In this document: one piece after another, positions 52,245-60,827 of the stretch | Position numbering within the stretch: position 1 is the stretch's first letter | Layout of the letters: each line of letters begins with the position of its first letter | Assembly (NCBI GenBank): GCA_902583455.1 | Contig: CACHVY010000002.1 | Location: forward strand, 98,276-162,275 | DNA length: 64,000 bases | Direction: 5' to 3' | Origin: an uncultured Pelagibacteraceae bacterium | GTDB lineage: Bacteria > Pseudomonadota > Alphaproteobacteria > Pelagibacterales > Pelagibacteraceae | Program-made: the position numbers and the translations under genes | The notes under the pieces: model-generated | Told to the model about the DNA's origin: nothing | Database searches by the model: none | The model's input: the letters and a program-made list of their open reading frames with translations, nothing else

Positions 52245-52859
52245 ATGAAAAAAAATAACAATTTGTTTACAATTTTTTTTAATAATTTTTATAATTATTT
52301 ATTCAAAAAAAAAAATAATATTTTGATAGATAAATCAGAAATTAAGAACGAAAAATATTCTCATATAAAATCGATTAATCATTCAACTGCTTTATATACT
52401 GTTTGGTTATTAAATTTAAAAAGATTACACGATTTAATTAAAAAGAATATTAATTTGGAAAATTATCATTTTGTTGATGTTGGATGTGGAATTGGAATTC
52501 CATTAATTTATGCCTATAAAAATCTTAATTTTAAAAGTTACTCAGGTTTTGACTTAATTTCGGATTATATATTTATAGCAAAAAAAAATATTAGTCATTC
52601 TTTAGGATCTCATTCGATTAATTTATTTGAGGCAGATGCAGCTGATTTTATTCTTGAGAACAAAAGTTATTTCATATTCATGTATAATCCATTTGATGAA
52701 ATTATAATGGAGAAATTTCTTAAGAATAATTATAAACGCTTAATTAAAAATAATTCAGTAATTGCTTATTCAAATTTTAATCAATTAAAAATTATTAGAA
52801 AATTTACAAAAAATATACAAGAAATAAAAAAATATAAGCTAGCATGCTGTTACTTTTAA
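52245..52859 (+). CDS. Class I SAM-dependent methyltransferase-like protein
   Basis: A 204-residue protein with FVDVGCGIGIPLIYAYK (about 75-91) as a clear SAM motif I, SGFDLISDYIFIAKKN as motif II and FIFMYNPFDEIIMEKF (about 139-154), where NPFD takes the place of the N-P-P-Y/F-like motif IV. Small methyltransferases of this form are common in polysaccharide loci; the substrate is unknown. It starts the long plus-strand operon that continues with the GNAT/FemAB and NeuA-like genes. Confidence 0.65.
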   Translation: MKKNNNLFTIFFNNFYNYLFKKKNNILIDKSEIKNEKYSHIKSINHSTALYTVWLLNLKRLHDLIKKNINLENYHFVDVGCGIGIPLIYAYKNLNFKSYSGFDLISDYIFIAKKNISHSLGSHSINLFEADAADFILENKSYFIFMYNPFDEIIMEKFLKNNYKRLIKNNSVIAYSNFNQLKIIRKFTKNIQEIKKYKLACCYF

Positions 52860-52878
52860 TCGAACCGTTTATTCCTGA

Positions 52879-53850
52879 ATGATCTTTGAAAAAATTGAAA
52901 TAGAGAGAATAATAAATGATAAAAATATTTCTCAAAAAAAACATTTTAGATATAAACTTGATAGTTTAATGAGGGAGTACCAACAATTATTCCACAAAAC
53001 CCTTTTTGTAAATGAATCTTTAATTATGAAGAATAAAAAAATTATTATCCCCTTAACAAAAAATATTAAAACAGAAGAATATTCTTTTTATGGCGACCCA
53101 ATAGAAATTTTTTCTGAGGGACTAATTTCGTTTGAAAATTATGAGAATACTAGAAATCAAATTAAAAAACTTAATGGAAAAAAACTTTTCAAGTTTCAAG
53201 TAAAAGACGAAAAAGAAATTATTAATAATGAGTCACCTTTGATTGAGAGCGTAATAAGTGAAATTTATATAGATTTGTCTCAAAGTCTTGAAGCAATTAA
53301 AAGTTACTTTTCCTCTAATTTAAGAAATGAGATAAACAAAAATTATGATGGTACAACTTATGAAATAGTTGATAAAAGTAATTATAGGCCTAACGAAATT
53401 TTCGATATGATGAAGTTTCATATTAAGATATCTGGTAGGCAAACTAGATCAGACGACTCCTGGAGACAAAATGAGAAGATGTTATTAAAAGATCAGGGAT
53501 TTTTGACCAGAATAAATTATGAAAATAAAATTATATCGTATAGTTTTTTTTGTCATGACAAATTTACATGCAATTACTTATCTAGTGTTGGGGAGAGGGA
53601 CTATTATAAGTCAATAAGAAATATGCATCATAAGTCTTTGTGGATGGCAATCAAGCAAGCAAAAAAAAACAGATGTAAATATTTTTTTGTAGGACCAAAC
53701 ACTCTTTATAGTAAAAAAGGAATTACAGAAAAAGAAAAAAGTATTGAGCGATTTAAATCTAAATTTAAAGGAACTAACTCTAAATTTGTGATATTAAATG
53801 ACCTACCTGATTACGATTTTTACAAAAAATTTATTATGCAAATAAAGTAA
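52879..53850 (+). CDS. GNAT/FemAB-like acyltransferase
   Basis: A 323-residue protein with the general build of the FemAB-like (double GNAT) family: SYFSSNLRNEINKNY (about 150-164), a MMKFHIKISGRQTRSDDSW stretch (about 181-199), and the C-terminal core with YLSSVGERDYYKSIRNMHHKSLWMAIKQAKK (about 233-263) followed by FVGPNT. In nonulosonate loci such proteins N-acylate amino sugars. The CoA-binding loop cannot be identified with confidence. It is followed 9 bp later by the CMP-sugar synthetase-like gene. Confidence 0.55.
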   Translation: MIFEKIEIERIINDKNISQKKHFRYKLDSLMREYQQLFHKTLFVNESLIMKNKKIIIPLTKNIKTEEYSFYGDPIEIFSEGLISFENYENTRNQIKKLNGKKLFKFQVKDEKEIINNESPLIESVISEIYIDLSQSLEAIKSYFSSNLRNEINKNYDGTTYEIVDKSNYRPNEIFDMMKFHIKISGRQTRSDDSWRQNEKMLLKDQGFLTRINYENKIISYSFFCHDKFTCNYLSSVGERDYYKSIRNMHHKSLWMAIKQAKKNRCKYFFVGPNTLYSKKGITEKEKSIERFKSKFKGTNSKFVILNDLPDYDFYKKFIMQIK

Positions 53851-53859
53851 ACTCAATTT

Positions 53860-54477
53860 ATGAAAAAAAAATATAGACATATTGCAATTATTCCTGCAAG
53901 AAAAAATAGTGTTGGTTATCCAAGGAAAAATAGGAAATTTTTTTCCTACACTCAAAAATTTTTAAAAAAAATTAAATGGTTTGATGAAATTTACATCACA
54001 TCAGATGATGGCTGGTTTAAAAAGCATTCAATAAAGAATGGTTATAAATTTTTGAAAAGAAACAAAAAATTGTCAGGCCATAAAGTTTCTATTAAAAAAG
54101 TGATGGAAGATACATTAAAAAAAAAAAATCTTAATTCTGACGCAATTATTTGGCTTATCTATATTCCTTTATTGCCAAAATCAAAAAAACTTTTTGAAAG
54201 AGCAAAAAAAATGATTGAACGTAAAAACATTAGAAGTGTATGTGGTTTTACAAAAGTAAAAACTCATCCCTTTTTAAGCTGGTTTAGAAAAAAAAATAAG
54301 ATATATCAGTATTGTAAAAATAATGTTTTTAGGAGACAAGATTTACCAGCGGCTTTTATGCATAATCATATTGTTTGTACTTTTAAATCTAAGGAACTAA
54401 GAAAATTGAACGACGAACTCTTAAACTCAAATACAAGACCAATTATTATAAATGACCAAATAAATGAGATAGACTAA
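53860..54477 (+). CDS. NeuA-like CMP-nonulosonate cytidylyltransferase (first copy)
   Basis: A 205-residue GT-A-fold cytidylyltransferase. IPARKNSVGYPRKN (11-24) is the CTP-binding loop of NeuA/KdsB-type enzymes (usual form IPAR-GGSKGIPRKN); EIYITSDD (about 43-50) and a P-L-x-P segment (about 105-110) follow. It activates a nonulosonic acid as CMP-sugar. It is shorter than the second copy at 62299-63015 and lacks its GGSKG loop (NSVGY instead), so the substrate may differ. SDR gene follows after 1 bp. Confidence 0.72.
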   Translation: MKKKYRHIAIIPARKNSVGYPRKNRKFFSYTQKFLKKIKWFDEIYITSDDGWFKKHSIKNGYKFLKRNKKLSGHKVSIKKVMEDTLKKKNLNSDAIIWLIYIPLLPKSKKLFERAKKMIERKNIRSVCGFTKVKTHPFLSWFRKKNKIYQYCKNNVFRRQDLPAAFMHNHIVCTFKSKELRKLNDELLNSNTRPIIINDQINEID

Positions 54478-54478
54478 T

Positions 54479-55216
54479 ATGAAGAATATAATAGTCGCAG
54501 GTGGAAACGGTTTCTTAGGAAAACAATTTGTAAGTTTTTTAGTTAAAAAGAAAATTTACAATATTCATGTTATAGACCTAAAAAAAGATAACAATAAAGA
54601 GAAAAATTTATTTCAATATAAGTGTGATGTGCTGAATGAAAAAAAAGTAAAAAAAGTAATCAATTTAATTAAGAAAAATTTCAAAACAATCGATGTTTTA
54701 ATAAATTGTATCGCAAAAGATTATAGTCCAAATCTTAAAAATAATTTTTCTTTTGAAAATTTGGATATTAAGAAAGTTAAAAAAGATATTGAAATAGGTG
54801 TTTTGTCATCTGTTATTATTTCTAAGCATGTATCTAGTATAATGATTAAACAAAAAAAGGGAAACATACTTAACATAGGTTCAGATTTAAGTTTTATTTC
54901 ACCTAACCAAAATATTTATAATGAATTTGTGAAGCCTATTAGTTATTCAATTGCAAAACATGGAATTATAGGTTTTACAAAATATCTTTCTACTTATCTC
55001 GCTAAATATAACATTAGATGTAATGCTCTTTGTCCAGGAGGTATTTATAAAGACCATGATAAAAGATTTGTAAAAAAATTAAGTAAATTGATACCAATGA
55101 ATAGAATGGCTAAAATTAATGAACTCAACAAAGCAATGTTCTTTTTAATTTCAGATGACTCGTCATATGTAACAGGTCATAGCCTTGTTGTCGATGGAGG
55201 TAGAACAGCTTGGTAG
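54479..55216 (+). CDS. Short-chain dehydrogenase/reductase (PtmA-like), first copy
   Basis: A classical SDR of 245 residues: GGNGFLGKQF (8-17) binds NAD(P); LINCIAKD in the position of NNAG; SYSIAKHG carries the Y-x3-K pair (about 158-163); the C-terminus ends VVDGGRTAW, nearly the same as IDGGFSAW of the SDR at 63041. PtmA in C. jejuni is a similar SDR encoded beside a CMP-legionaminate synthetase. It probably oxidises or reduces a sugar in the nonulosonate route; the exact step is not known. Confidence 0.75.
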   Translation: MKNIIVAGGNGFLGKQFVSFLVKKKIYNIHVIDLKKDNNKEKNLFQYKCDVLNEKKVKKVINLIKKNFKTIDVLINCIAKDYSPNLKNNFSFENLDIKKVKKDIEIGVLSSVIISKHVSSIMIKQKKGNILNIGSDLSFISPNQNIYNEFVKPISYSIAKHGIIGFTKYLSTYLAKYNIRCNALCPGGIYKDHDKRFVKKLSKLIPMNRMAKINELNKAMFFLISDDSSYVTGHSLVVDGGRTAW

Positions 55217-56598
55217 AAAAAATTAAAATCAAAAATTCGAAAAAACTTTTAAATATTGCAAAAAAAATTATTCCAACTGGTGGTCAAACTTTCAGTAAAG
55301 GTACACACTCATTTTCTGAGAAATTTTCACCCTCACATGCTTATAAGGGTAAAGGTAATAAAATATATGATGTTGATAATAATAAGTTTTTAGATTTTGT
55401 AATGGGTGCACAGCCTCTTATCTTAGGATACGCAGATCCAGATGTTAATAAAGCAGTGAACAACCAGCTTAAACTTGGTTCAACATTTAGTCTTGCTAAT
55501 AAATTAGAAATAGATGTAGCGCAACTTTTAAATCGACTTGTGCCATCTTCTGAGCAAGTACGATTTGGAAAAAATGGTGCAGACGCAAACACCGCTGCAG
55601 TGAAAATAGCAAGAGCTTATACGAAAAGAGAACATGTTGCTTTTTGTGGATATCATGGATGGCATGATTGGTTTATATCAACAACTGATAAAAACCTAGG
55701 CATTCCGAAATTTAATGAGAGACTTGCTCATCCTTTTAATTTTAACGATTTAAAAAGTTTAAAAAAAATTTTTAAGAAATATAAAAATAAAATTGCTTGT
55801 GTAATAATGGAACCTGTAACAGTTTCAAGTCCTAAATGTATGCTTAAAAAAGAATGCAATTTAGATTGTAAAAAATATTGCAAAATTAATTTTTTAAAAG
55901 AAGTTAAAAAAATTTGTATAAAAAATAAGAGTTTACTAATTTTTGATGAAGTTGTTACTGGATTCAGATATTCTTTAGGTGGTGCCCAGAAGTTATATGG
56001 CGTTACCCCTGATATTTCATGTTTTGCCAAAGCTATTTCTAATGGAGTACCTTTGTCTGCAGTTGTAGGGAAAAAAAAATATATGAAATTATTTAATAAT
56101 GTCTTTTTTTCTTTTACATATGGAGGAGAGTGTCTTGGATTGGCAGCTGCTAAGGCTTGTATTAACAAATTAATAAAAAAAAAGGCTCTCAATAGAATTT
56201 TTAAGAATGGAAAAATTTTTAAAGATAAGCTGAATCGATTGATAAAAATTTATCATTTGGAAGACTTTTTTAGTTGTGATGGACATCCATCAAGAACTGT
56301 TTTTACAATAAAATCGAACCAAGTATTTAAAATTCCATTGGTAACAAAAACATTTATACAACAAGAGCTTTTAAAAAATGGAATATTGTGGAGTGGCTAT
56401 CATTGTATTACATATACTTTCAATAAAAAAGATATTGAACTTTCCCTTGCTGCATACGAAAAAACTTTTAAAAAAATAATTGACATCAAGAATAAAAATC
56501 AAAATTTAAAAAAATATATCAGAGGTAACTTATTAAAAAAGGTCTTTACAAGAGTAGCTGATTTTCAAGCTGCATCTCTCAAGACAAACGTAAAATGA
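55210..56598 (+). CDS. Class III PLP aminotransferase (glutamate-1-semialdehyde-aminomutase-like) with Cys4 insertion
   Basis: A 462-residue fold-type I PLP enzyme: GGQTFSKG near the start, KNGADANTAAVKIAR (about 121-135), IFDEVVTGFR (D246) and the PLP lysine K274 in CFAKAISNG. GSAM-like enzymes in nonulosonate loci aminate sugar ketones. An insertion after the EPV motif carries C210-x5-C216-x3-C220-x3-C224, absent from ordinary GSAM and suggestive of a metal site. It begins with TTG, overlapping the SDR stop by 7 bp; no ATG occurs before the conserved region. Confidence 0.82.
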   Translation: MVEKIKIKNSKKLLNIAKKIIPTGGQTFSKGTHSFSEKFSPSHAYKGKGNKIYDVDNNKFLDFVMGAQPLILGYADPDVNKAVNNQLKLGSTFSLANKLEIDVAQLLNRLVPSSEQVRFGKNGADANTAAVKIARAYTKREHVAFCGYHGWHDWFISTTDKNLGIPKFNERLAHPFNFNDLKSLKKIFKKYKNKIACVIMEPVTVSSPKCMLKKECNLDCKKYCKINFLKEVKKICIKNKSLLIFDEVVTGFRYSLGGAQKLYGVTPDISCFAKAISNGVPLSAVVGKKKYMKLFNNVFFSFTYGGECLGLAAAKACINKLIKKKALNRIFKNGKIFKDKLNRLIKIYHLEDFFSCDGHPSRTVFTIKSNQVFKIPLVTKTFIQQELLKNGILWSGYHCITYTFNKKDIELSLAAYEKTFKKIIDIKNKNQNLKKYIRGNLLKKVFTRVADFQAASLKTNVK

Positions 56599-57398
56599 AA
56601 AATTTTGGTTTTATGCAGGGAAGATTAGTTTCACAAGAAAGAGGTAAAATACAGTCCTTTCCTTGGAAAAAATGGAAAAGTGAATTTTCAATTGGAAACA
56701 GAATTGGTTTAAATTTAATGGAGTGGACATTGGATCATAAAAAATTTTATGATAATCCAATTAATAATCATAGTGGAAGAAAATTAATTAAATTCCTTAA
56801 AAATAAATATAAAATTCAAATTAAAAGTGTCACTTGCGATTTTTTTATGCAATCACCATACTTTTTAAAAAAGAATATTAAAACTCTTCAAATGTTAAAA
56901 GATTTAATTATCAATGCAAATAAATTAAAGATAAAGTTTTTAATTTTACCTCTCGTAGATAATGGAAGTCTTAAATCAAAAAAATATGAAAAAAATTTTA
57001 TTAATACCACGCTCAAACTTTGTAAAAAACTTAAAGATAATAATATGAAAATTATATTCGAATCTGATTTTAAGCCAAGTAAACTTTTGGCTTTTATTAA
57101 AAAGTTTCCAAAAAAAACATTTGGAATAAATTACGATTCAGGCAATAGTGCAGGGAATAAAATTGTATTTGAAGAAGAAAAAGTTTATTTTGATAGAGTT
57201 GATAATATTCACTTAAAAGATAAAAATTTAAAAAATATATCTGTAGATTTGGGTAAAGGAGTTGTAAATTTTAAAGAATTATTTAGTTTCTGTAAAAAAA
57301 TTAATTATAATGGAAACTATATTTTTCAAACTGCAAGGTATAAGGATGATGTTAGTATAATGAAGAAAAATATTAAATTTGTTAAAAAGTTCTTATGA
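56595..57398 (+). CDS. Sugar-phosphate isomerase/epimerase-like TIM barrel (AP_endonuc_2)
   Basis: A 267-residue protein. FMQGRLVSQERGKIQSFPW at the start is typical of a xylose-isomerase-like TIM-barrel subfamily in glycan loci. Acidic and histidine metal ligands at barrel ends are suggested by NLMEW, FESDFKPS, NYDSGNSAG (about 191-199) and IHLKDKN (about 214-220). It would isomerise or epimerise a sugar or cyclitol. It overlaps both neighbours by 4 bp, the aminotransferase upstream and the SIS gene downstream. Confidence 0.7.
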   Translation: MKNFGFMQGRLVSQERGKIQSFPWKKWKSEFSIGNRIGLNLMEWTLDHKKFYDNPINNHSGRKLIKFLKNKYKIQIKSVTCDFFMQSPYFLKKNIKTLQMLKDLIINANKLKIKFLILPLVDNGSLKSKKYEKNFINTTLKLCKKLKDNNMKIIFESDFKPSKLLAFIKKFPKKTFGINYDSGNSAGNKIVFEEEKVYFDRVDNIHLKDKNLKNISVDLGKGVVNFKELFSFCKKINYNGNYIFQTARYKDDVSIMKKNIKFVKKFL

Positions 57399-57973
57399 AG
57401 AAAATACATAAATATTTTAATGATGCATCAACAATAATTAAAAAGTTAAGATTAGAAGAAAAAAAAATTATTAAGATTAAAAATAAAATAATTGAAACAA
57501 ATAAATCAAATCAAAAAATTTTTGTAGTTGGAAACGGTGGTTCGGCAGCAGATGCAGACCATTTTGTAGGAGAACTAGTTTGTACATTTAACAATAAAAA
57601 AAGGAAGCCCTTTAAAGTATTTAGCTTAAATCAAAATTATATTGCAATGACTGCGTGGTCCAATGATTTTGGTTATGACGGGTATTTAGAAAGATGTTTA
57701 AAAGCCTATTCAAATAAAGATGATATTTTAATTTGTTTAACAACAAGTGGGGGTAATAAAAAAAGAAAACAATCTAGAAATTTACTAAAAGCTGTTCAAT
57801 TTGCAAAAAAAAATAATTTATATGTTATTTCCCTTACAGGAAGAACAGGCGGTTATGTAAAGGATAATTCAGATATAAACATAAATATTAAATCAAATAA
57901 AACAAGCTTCATACAAGAAGCCCATATGAGTATTTTGCACTGTATTTGTGAATTATTAGAGGACCAAGTTTAA
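57395..57973 (+). CDS. SIS-domain sugar-phosphate isomerase (GmhA-like)
   Basis: A 192-residue SIS protein with GNGGSAADADHFVGEL (46-61), TAWSNDFGYD (about 88-97) and CLTTSGGNKKRKQSRN (about 112-127), all typical of sedoheptulose-7-phosphate isomerase GmhA, including the His of the active site in ADHF. As no other heptose genes (HldE, GmhB, HldD) are in the window, it may isomerise another sugar phosphate for the nonulosonate pathway. It is the last gene of the plus-strand operon. Confidence 0.8.
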   Translation: MKKIHKYFNDASTIIKKLRLEEKKIIKIKNKIIETNKSNQKIFVVGNGGSAADADHFVGELVCTFNNKKRKPFKVFSLNQNYIAMTAWSNDFGYDGYLERCLKAYSNKDDILICLTTSGGNKKRKQSRNLLKAVQFAKKNNLYVISLTGRTGGYVKDNSDININIKSNKTSFIQEAHMSILHCICELLEDQV

Positions 57974-58004
57974 ACGAAATCATTTTAATAACTAAATTTT
58001 TAAT

Positions 58005-58793
58005 TTATTTTTCTAGAAAGAAGGGATCAATTAATAACGTATTATCAAAATTTTTACTGTTCAAATTAATATCTTTTTTAAAATATTCAGTAACTATATT
58101 TTCATTAAAATCATTTATTTTTGAAAATCTGATTTCTTTATTTTTATTTTGAAAGACAGGTTTGATCTTTAAAATATAACCATCTTTAATTTTATTTCCA
58201 ATAGAGTGAAATGCTGATTTTAATGTTGACATAGTATATTCAAAAGGATTGGTTTTTAAGTTAGACATAGCATGATAAAGAACTGGGCCACTATCTAATC
58301 CTTTGGATAACAAATGAATTGTTGCACCAACTAAATGTGGGTTTCCATCATATAAAGCCCAAAAATTACAACCCGCACCTCTATAATAAGGGGAGACGCC
58401 AGCATGAATGTTAATTGCTTTTTTTTTAACCAATAATTCAATTAATTCTCCTTTGATATAACTACTTCCATAAACAATGTAGATATCACTATTTAAAAAA
58501 TTTTTAAGCTTCGATAATGAAAGTTTACTAAGTTCTCCATGTAGTATAGAGAGTATTTTAACATTCTTAAGATTTTTATTAATTACATCTTGTTTAAAAA
58601 TCCTGTTTTGTGCATCATTTACCTTTCTAAAATAAATTTCTAGAATATCTGATACTTGTTTTTTTTCATTAATTGTATTTTTGACCAAATTTTTACATTC
58701 TTGTATAACGAAGAGCTCATCACAGTATTTTGATAAAAGGTTGATCAAATAACTATGTCTATTATTATTCGATGTAAATAATGTTATTCGCAT
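58005..58793 (-). CDS. Formyltransferase-family protein (second copy)
   Basis: A 262-residue protein with the formyl-transferase triad: N128 and H130 in INIHAGVSPYYRGAGCNFWAL and D167 in GLDSGPVLYH. It belongs to a branch that N-formylates amino sugars, and is only distantly similar to the one at 44090. It is the last gene of a pair with the polysaccharide-deacetylase-like gene, 8 bp apart. A de-N-acetylated amino sugar would be the natural acceptor, so the two may act in sequence. Confidence 0.75.
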   Translation of the reverse strand: MRITLFTSNNNRHSYLINLLSKYCDELFVIQECKNLVKNTINEKKQVSDILEIYFRKVNDAQNRIFKQDVINKNLKNVKILSILHGELSKLSLSKLKNFLNSDIYIVYGSSYIKGELIELLVKKKAINIHAGVSPYYRGAGCNFWALYDGNPHLVGATIHLLSKGLDSGPVLYHAMSNLKTNPFEYTMSTLKSAFHSIGNKIKDGYILKIKPVFQNKNKEIRFSKINDFNENIVTEYFKKDINLNSKNFDNTLLIDPFFLEK

Positions 58794-58801
58794 ATTAGAA
58801 G

Positions 58802-59689
58802 TTAAAATGAGTTACAATCATACCTTGGTAATTCGTATGGTTTTTTTTGAATATCTTTAAAAGATATATCTCTATGTTCAATGCTGTAGGCAAGTTTGTA
58901 TTTTAATTGTTTGAGAATTTTCAAAGTATGATAATTGTAAGATAATTTTTTTCCATAAGGATAACAAAAAGTATCTACTTTTTTATTAATTATTTTTTCT
59001 AAAAAAACTTTACTATTTTTTAGTTCACTAAATTGTTTTTTGTAAGACAATTTTGATAGTAAAGTATGACTCTCGCTATGAGATCCTATTATCATGCCTA
59101 AAGAGACTAAATATTTAATTTCTTTTTTATTTAGATAGTAATCTTTAGGTTTTACGTTAATTTCAAATTTTTTTAATAAATGGTCAAAAATTTTACTTTT
59201 TATTTTAGGATCCCCATAGTAATTCATTATTTTTTTAAATCTTTTTTTGTATTTTTCATCATTATGATCTTTATAGACTGATTTGTATTTTAAAATGTCA
59301 TTTTTTTTAAAAAAATTTGTCATTTTTTTTTTTATCAAATATTTTTCAAGCTCATTTAGCGCTTCAACACTTTTTATTTTACCTAAAATTAAATGGGTTT
59401 TGTGGACATCTAGAATAACATTATTTTTTAAAGGGGAGGTTGGGATAAAAAAAATTCCAATACCATTATATTTTTTCAATATTTCAGCAGAAAAAATATG
59501 GTCTTTAAATCCGTCATCAAATGTTGGTAAAAATTTATCAGAACTTTTAAATAATTCTTTATAAGAGTTTATTAACCCAGTTTTTGAAAATTTTCTTATT
59601 TGATCAACGTAATCTTTTTTTTTTAAAATATTGTAATATGGAAATAACTTATCTTCATTTCTTATATAATGGTACATAATTGATTTCAT
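58802..59689 (-). CDS. Polysaccharide deacetylase (NodB/CE4) family protein
   Basis: A 295-residue metal-dependent deacetylase. TFDDGF (D58, D59) is CE4 motif 1 and GSHSESH (H204, H208) motif 2; YPYG (about 249-252) follows as motif 3. A 95-residue insertion lies between motifs 1 and 2. No signal peptide is evident, so it may act on a cytoplasmic or lipid-linked intermediate, such as a GlcNAc-derived sugar. The C-terminus ends RYDCNSF, as in related proteins of nonulosonate loci. Confidence 0.78.
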   Translation of the reverse strand: MKSIMYHYIRNEDKLFPYYNILKKKDYVDQIRKFSKTGLINSYKELFKSSDKFLPTFDDGFKDHIFSAEILKKYNGIGIFFIPTSPLKNNVILDVHKTHLILGKIKSVEALNELEKYLIKKKMTNFFKKNDILKYKSVYKDHNDEKYKKRFKKIMNYYGDPKIKSKIFDHLLKKFEINVKPKDYYLNKKEIKYLVSLGMIIGSHSESHTLLSKLSYKKQFSELKNSKVFLEKIINKKVDTFCYPYGKKLSYNYHTLKILKQLKYKLAYSIEHRDISFKDIQKKPYELPRYDCNSF

Positions 59690-59823
59690 AAAAATCCATG
59701 TTTTAAATTTTAGAAAAAAATAACACTAACAATTATTATTTAATAACATAGATTATTACTTTTTTGAATATCTTGTAAAGAATTGAATTTTAATTTTATT
59801 AACTAAAATTGAAATTGTTATTA
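59690..59823. other. Intergenic gap
   Basis: These 134 bp between two minus-strand genes are AT-rich. I see no ORF, RNA or strong repeat. It probably holds the promoter of the deacetylase-formyltransferase pair. Confidence 0.35.
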
Positions 59824-60783
59824 TTAATAAACTTTTTTTAATAATATAGTATATTCCATTGCACCCTTTTTTTTGGGCTTATAATTAGAAATAAAATTTT
59901 CAGACATATCGTAGAGTATTTTTATCCACTCAGTTTTAACTTTTATATATTTAGTTTTATTTAAACTTTTAGACATTTCGAACAAAGGTTTAAATAACGG
60001 TCTGAAACCGATATCCCAAATTAACATGATAATATCGCCATATAATGGCTTATAAGAAATAACTTTTAATCCACTTATGCCATCTAAAATTTTATCAAAC
60101 TCTTTTTTAGTTTTTAGACCTTTCCAAGTCTCGTATCTACCTCCATCGATAATTTTTTCAAATTTTGGTCCAAAACTTATTTTTGTCTGATTTTTTATTA
60201 ACGTAGCTAAGTAAGTATCTTTAAATTTAACGTGCAAGTATAAATAGCCATTTTTTTTTGCAACACGCTTCATATCTATCAGGTGTTGTTTGATATTTTT
60301 AACCCAGTAAGCAGAATTTGAGTATACAAAATCAAAATGGTTATCATTAAGTGGAAATCTTTTTTCATTATTGTGTAAAACTAATTTTTTAAATAACTTT
60401 AAATGTTTGGATTTTTTTAACAAATTTAATTTCCAATCAGTTCCTGTATCAATTTTGTATGATGGTTTTTTTAAAATTTTTATTTTGAAATTTTTATCAA
60501 TGTGATCGTAAGCATCAAATTTAGCTGATCTTTGTTTATTTTTTATTGATTTATATGAGTCAAATGATGTGCCTAACTTACCACCTAAAGCAATAAAGGT
60601 AAAAACTCCATCTCCACATGAAACATCTAAGAATTTATTTTTTTTACTTATCCTTTGATATACTGTTTTTCTCAGTTCAATCGCTCTGAAGCTCTGAACA
60701 ATTGCACTTTCTGGTCTAAGCCAAAAGTAGTTAAGAAATTCTTTGTAAATATCCAATAAAATTTTAGTACTCTTACTTTTCAT
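59824..60783 (-). CDS. SAM-dependent methyltransferase (Methyltransf_11-like)
   Basis: A 319-residue protein with NKFLDVSCGDGVFTFIAL (about 45-62) as motif I and FPLNDNHFDFVYSNSAYWVKNIKQHL (about 142-167) as motifs IV/V. The long N-terminal helical section (1-44) has W-LRPESAIVQSFRA, found in methyltransferases linked to surface carbohydrate loci. The likely substrate is a lipid-linked or nucleotide sugar. It lies 44 bp after the surface-carbohydrate protein gene, probably in one operon. Confidence 0.7.
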   Translation of the reverse strand: MKSKSTKILLDIYKEFLNYFWLRPESAIVQSFRAIELRKTVYQRISKKNKFLDVSCGDGVFTFIALGGKLGTSFDSYKSIKNKQRSAKFDAYDHIDKNFKIKILKKPSYKIDTGTDWKLNLLKKSKHLKLFKKLVLHNNEKRFPLNDNHFDFVYSNSAYWVKNIKQHLIDMKRVAKKNGYLYLHVKFKDTYLATLIKNQTKISFGPKFEKIIDGGRYETWKGLKTKKEFDKILDGISGLKVISYKPLYGDIIMLIWDIGFRPLFKPLFEMSKSLNKTKYIKVKTEWIKILYDMSENFISNYKPKKKGAMEYTILLKKVY

Positions 60784-60827
60784 ATTTAAATTTATTATAT
60801 TGAATTATAACTATATTCAATCTTTAT

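Noticed and set aside
55341..56192. Minus-strand ORFs of 83 and 154 codons opposite the aminotransferase
   Set aside because: Antisense to a gene with intact PLP motifs; no independent support.
57395..57973. Taking the GmhA-like SIS protein as proof of ADP-heptose synthesis
   Set aside because: No other heptose-pathway genes are visible in the window and SIS isomerases serve several sugar pathways.
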